Position numbers and translations under genes: made by a program. Shown one piece after another: positions 16,401 through 16,482 of a DNA stretch of 16,482 nt (position 1 is the stretch's first letter; every line of letters starts with the position of its first letter). This DNA comes from Pseudomonadota bacterium (GTDB taxonomy: Bacteria; Pseudomonadota; Alphaproteobacteria; Rhizobiales; Rhizobiaceae). The stretch lies in the NCBI GenBank assembly GCA_023387775.1, contig JAEWHN010000060.1:1-16482 (forward strand). The letters are read 5' to 3'. The notes beneath the pieces were generated by a model that searched no databases, had not been told where the DNA came from, and worked only from the letters and a program-made list of their open reading frames with translations.

Positions 16401-16482
16401 GCTGGAAGCGGATGTTGCCAGCCTCGACGGCGTCGTTGCAAACCAGACCGAGAAGGTGGGCGAGAGCCGCGGCGTGCTGACC
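13438..16482 (+). CDS. GPR/RgsE-like giant coiled-coil polar-growth protein, N-terminal 1015 codons (cut by window edge)
   Basis: The reading frame is open to the window end. The first 120 residues are acidic, then Pro/Ala-rich. Two membrane segments follow at about 127-150 (GVYWAVALLSAIWVGGGALL) and 170-191 (MILLGVTTITPIILFWAFAL), likely a hairpin with both ends in the cytoplasm. Everything after is charged and helical, with phrases such as KLAESRSSIDGLV, apolipoprotein-like in composition. From about residue 556 it becomes strictly repetitive. The design matches the Agrobacterium GROWTH POLE RING protein (RgsE in Sinorhizobium), a roughly 2000-residue ring component needed for polar growth. 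The ATG at 13438 lies ten bases after AGGG. Identity is inferred from architecture; other large rhizobial coiled-coil proteins are possible. The 799-codon frame on the opposite strand is a shadow. Confidence 0.75.
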   Translation, partial: MAKKSSTTKNLDLDVAKELEEALDFDLAAGADELDIAASMEDLEAQISQAADELARESRAEKAAAAASAPVKPEPKPSVHTAPALPSSLRPVETSTPRPNGLSPANDDQQKDYRTLLGSINRRSSSGVYWAVALLSAIWVGGGALLANKLFSPGLLEITSIDQVLAQPYMILLGVTTITPIILFWAFALMIRRAQEMRLAAQSMTEVAFRLAEPENLAQDRVMTVGQAVRREVAAMGEGIERTLARAVELETLVHTEVSQIERSYAENEARIRTLVDGLGSEREAVVTHAERVRASIAGAHETLRDELDSAGDIIRQNILGASTKLSMTITNSGDSLIDRINESGSSLFDSIDQRLDTIGDRISTSGEAFASLLDTRIAKLNQSADDMTRSLSQLLDDRTAGMVSLLGDATRTLNADFDSNLKGIERTLAERGQALISEFQTRAEALDTGTQKLNAALEARARQINETLVERTREIATTFSDGNQNLSAMIEEGRARIGSEMGEMVMSTSTMLEARANEFAGRLEAARHTVSDAFEADLQKLADARQGIDQAVDAHASKFAESSERIASTLQADLARFEESRASIDEAVDLQVLKLAEGRAQISQALEEDLRKINESRATIDASLGEHLERLAESRASLARALTEDSDKLTQTRANIDEMVAGHVGKLGEGRNILSRALEADLNKLAESRSEIDSLVVGQVQKIAEGREVLTRALEADLGKIAESRSTIDHLVDGQIEKLDQGRERLTRALEDDLSKLAESRSSIDGLVAGQVEKLAEGRNILKRALEQDLEKLAEARSSIDGLVAGQVEKLAEGRDILKRALEQDLNKLADTRASIDGLVTGQVEKLAEGRELLTRALEDDLGKLAESRAGIDGLVAGQVEKLAEGRDILRRALEQDVASIDAMIGRHAEKFNESRRMLTASLEEDLQKLAEGHGSLDGVVSSQLERLAHGRDVLTRALEADIASIEGLVAAQAEKLVEGRKMLSRALEADVASLDGVVANQTEKVGESRGVLT
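15103..16482 (+). repeat. Tandem in-frame repeats of 108 and 87 bases within the GPR-like gene
   Basis: Nine consecutive units of 108 bases (36 residues) start at 15103, 15211, 15319, 15427, 15535, 15643, 15751, 15859 and 15967. They are followed by units of 87 (16075), 108 (16162), 87 (16270) and 87 bases (16357), and a partial unit from 16444. A typical unit begins QVEKLAEGRNILKRALEQ and continues DLEKLAEARSSIDGLVAG, so its two 18-residue halves are themselves related. Units at 15751 and 15859 share a 32-base identical stretch (15779-15810 and 15887-15918), suggesting recent duplication or conversion. The array runs off the window. Confidence 0.92.

Noticed and set aside
15103..16482. Periodic repeats as a CRISPR array
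   Set aside because: The period is a multiple of three, the frame stays open through all units, there are no spacers, and no cas genes are present.

Overview
The window looks like a chromosomal core segment from an alphaproteobacterium of the order Hyphomicrobiales (Rhizobiales), probably close to the Phyllobacteriaceae/Mesorhizobium group. The evidence is the high GC content, the cckA/fliO-like/dksA/sixA/ycjX/ycjF gene set, a cysteine-poor DksA typical of the class, and a giant membrane-anchored coiled-coil protein resembling the rhizobial polar-growth protein GPR/RgsE. Genus is not resolved. I see no insertion sequence, prophage, CRISPR array, tRNA or rRNA. All assignments come from reading the translations; no database search was run.

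Layout. At the left edge (minus strand) lies the N-terminus of the CckA cell-cycle histidine kinase, diverging from a FliO-like membrane protein with a long Pro/Ala-rich tail. dksA (minus strand, with its own terminator) diverges from a run of plus-strand genes: a SixA-type histidine phosphatase, the YcjX P-loop protein and the YcjF/DUF697 membrane protein, the last two overlapping. A small secreted protein with a strong terminator follows. Next come a Kef-type cation/proton antiporter with a TrkA-N domain and a DUF924 protein overlapping it by four bases. The folate genes folK and folP lie on the minus strand, with no folB between them. A secreted DUF922-type HExxH protein follows on the plus strand. 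Then on the minus strand come a ferredoxin-NADP reductase-like flavoprotein, a [2Fe-2S] ferredoxin and a stand-alone Hpt phosphotransfer protein. The right end, from 13438, is the first 1015 codons of the GPR-like protein: two membrane segments, then long helical repeats, still open at the edge.

How the genes may work together. CckA and the GPR-like protein both belong to control of the cell cycle and polar growth, and the Hpt protein points to phosphorelay signalling. The ferredoxin and reductase form a probable electron-transfer pair. folP and folK act in dihydropteroate synthesis. YcjX/YcjF and the Kef antiporter suggest envelope or ion homeostasis, but those links are inferred from family and gene order only.

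The most interesting items are: (1) the precise repeat architecture of the GPR-like protein (nine consecutive 36-residue units, then units of 29, 36, 29 and 29); (2) its upstream region, with three GANTC sites, a TTAA-N8-TTAA motif and a strong inverted repeat; (3) a possible three-way-junction RNA in the leader of the kef gene; (4) a folP-folK pair without folB; (5) a DksA keeping only one of the four zinc-finger cysteines. No stretch longer than 300 bases lacks a gene.
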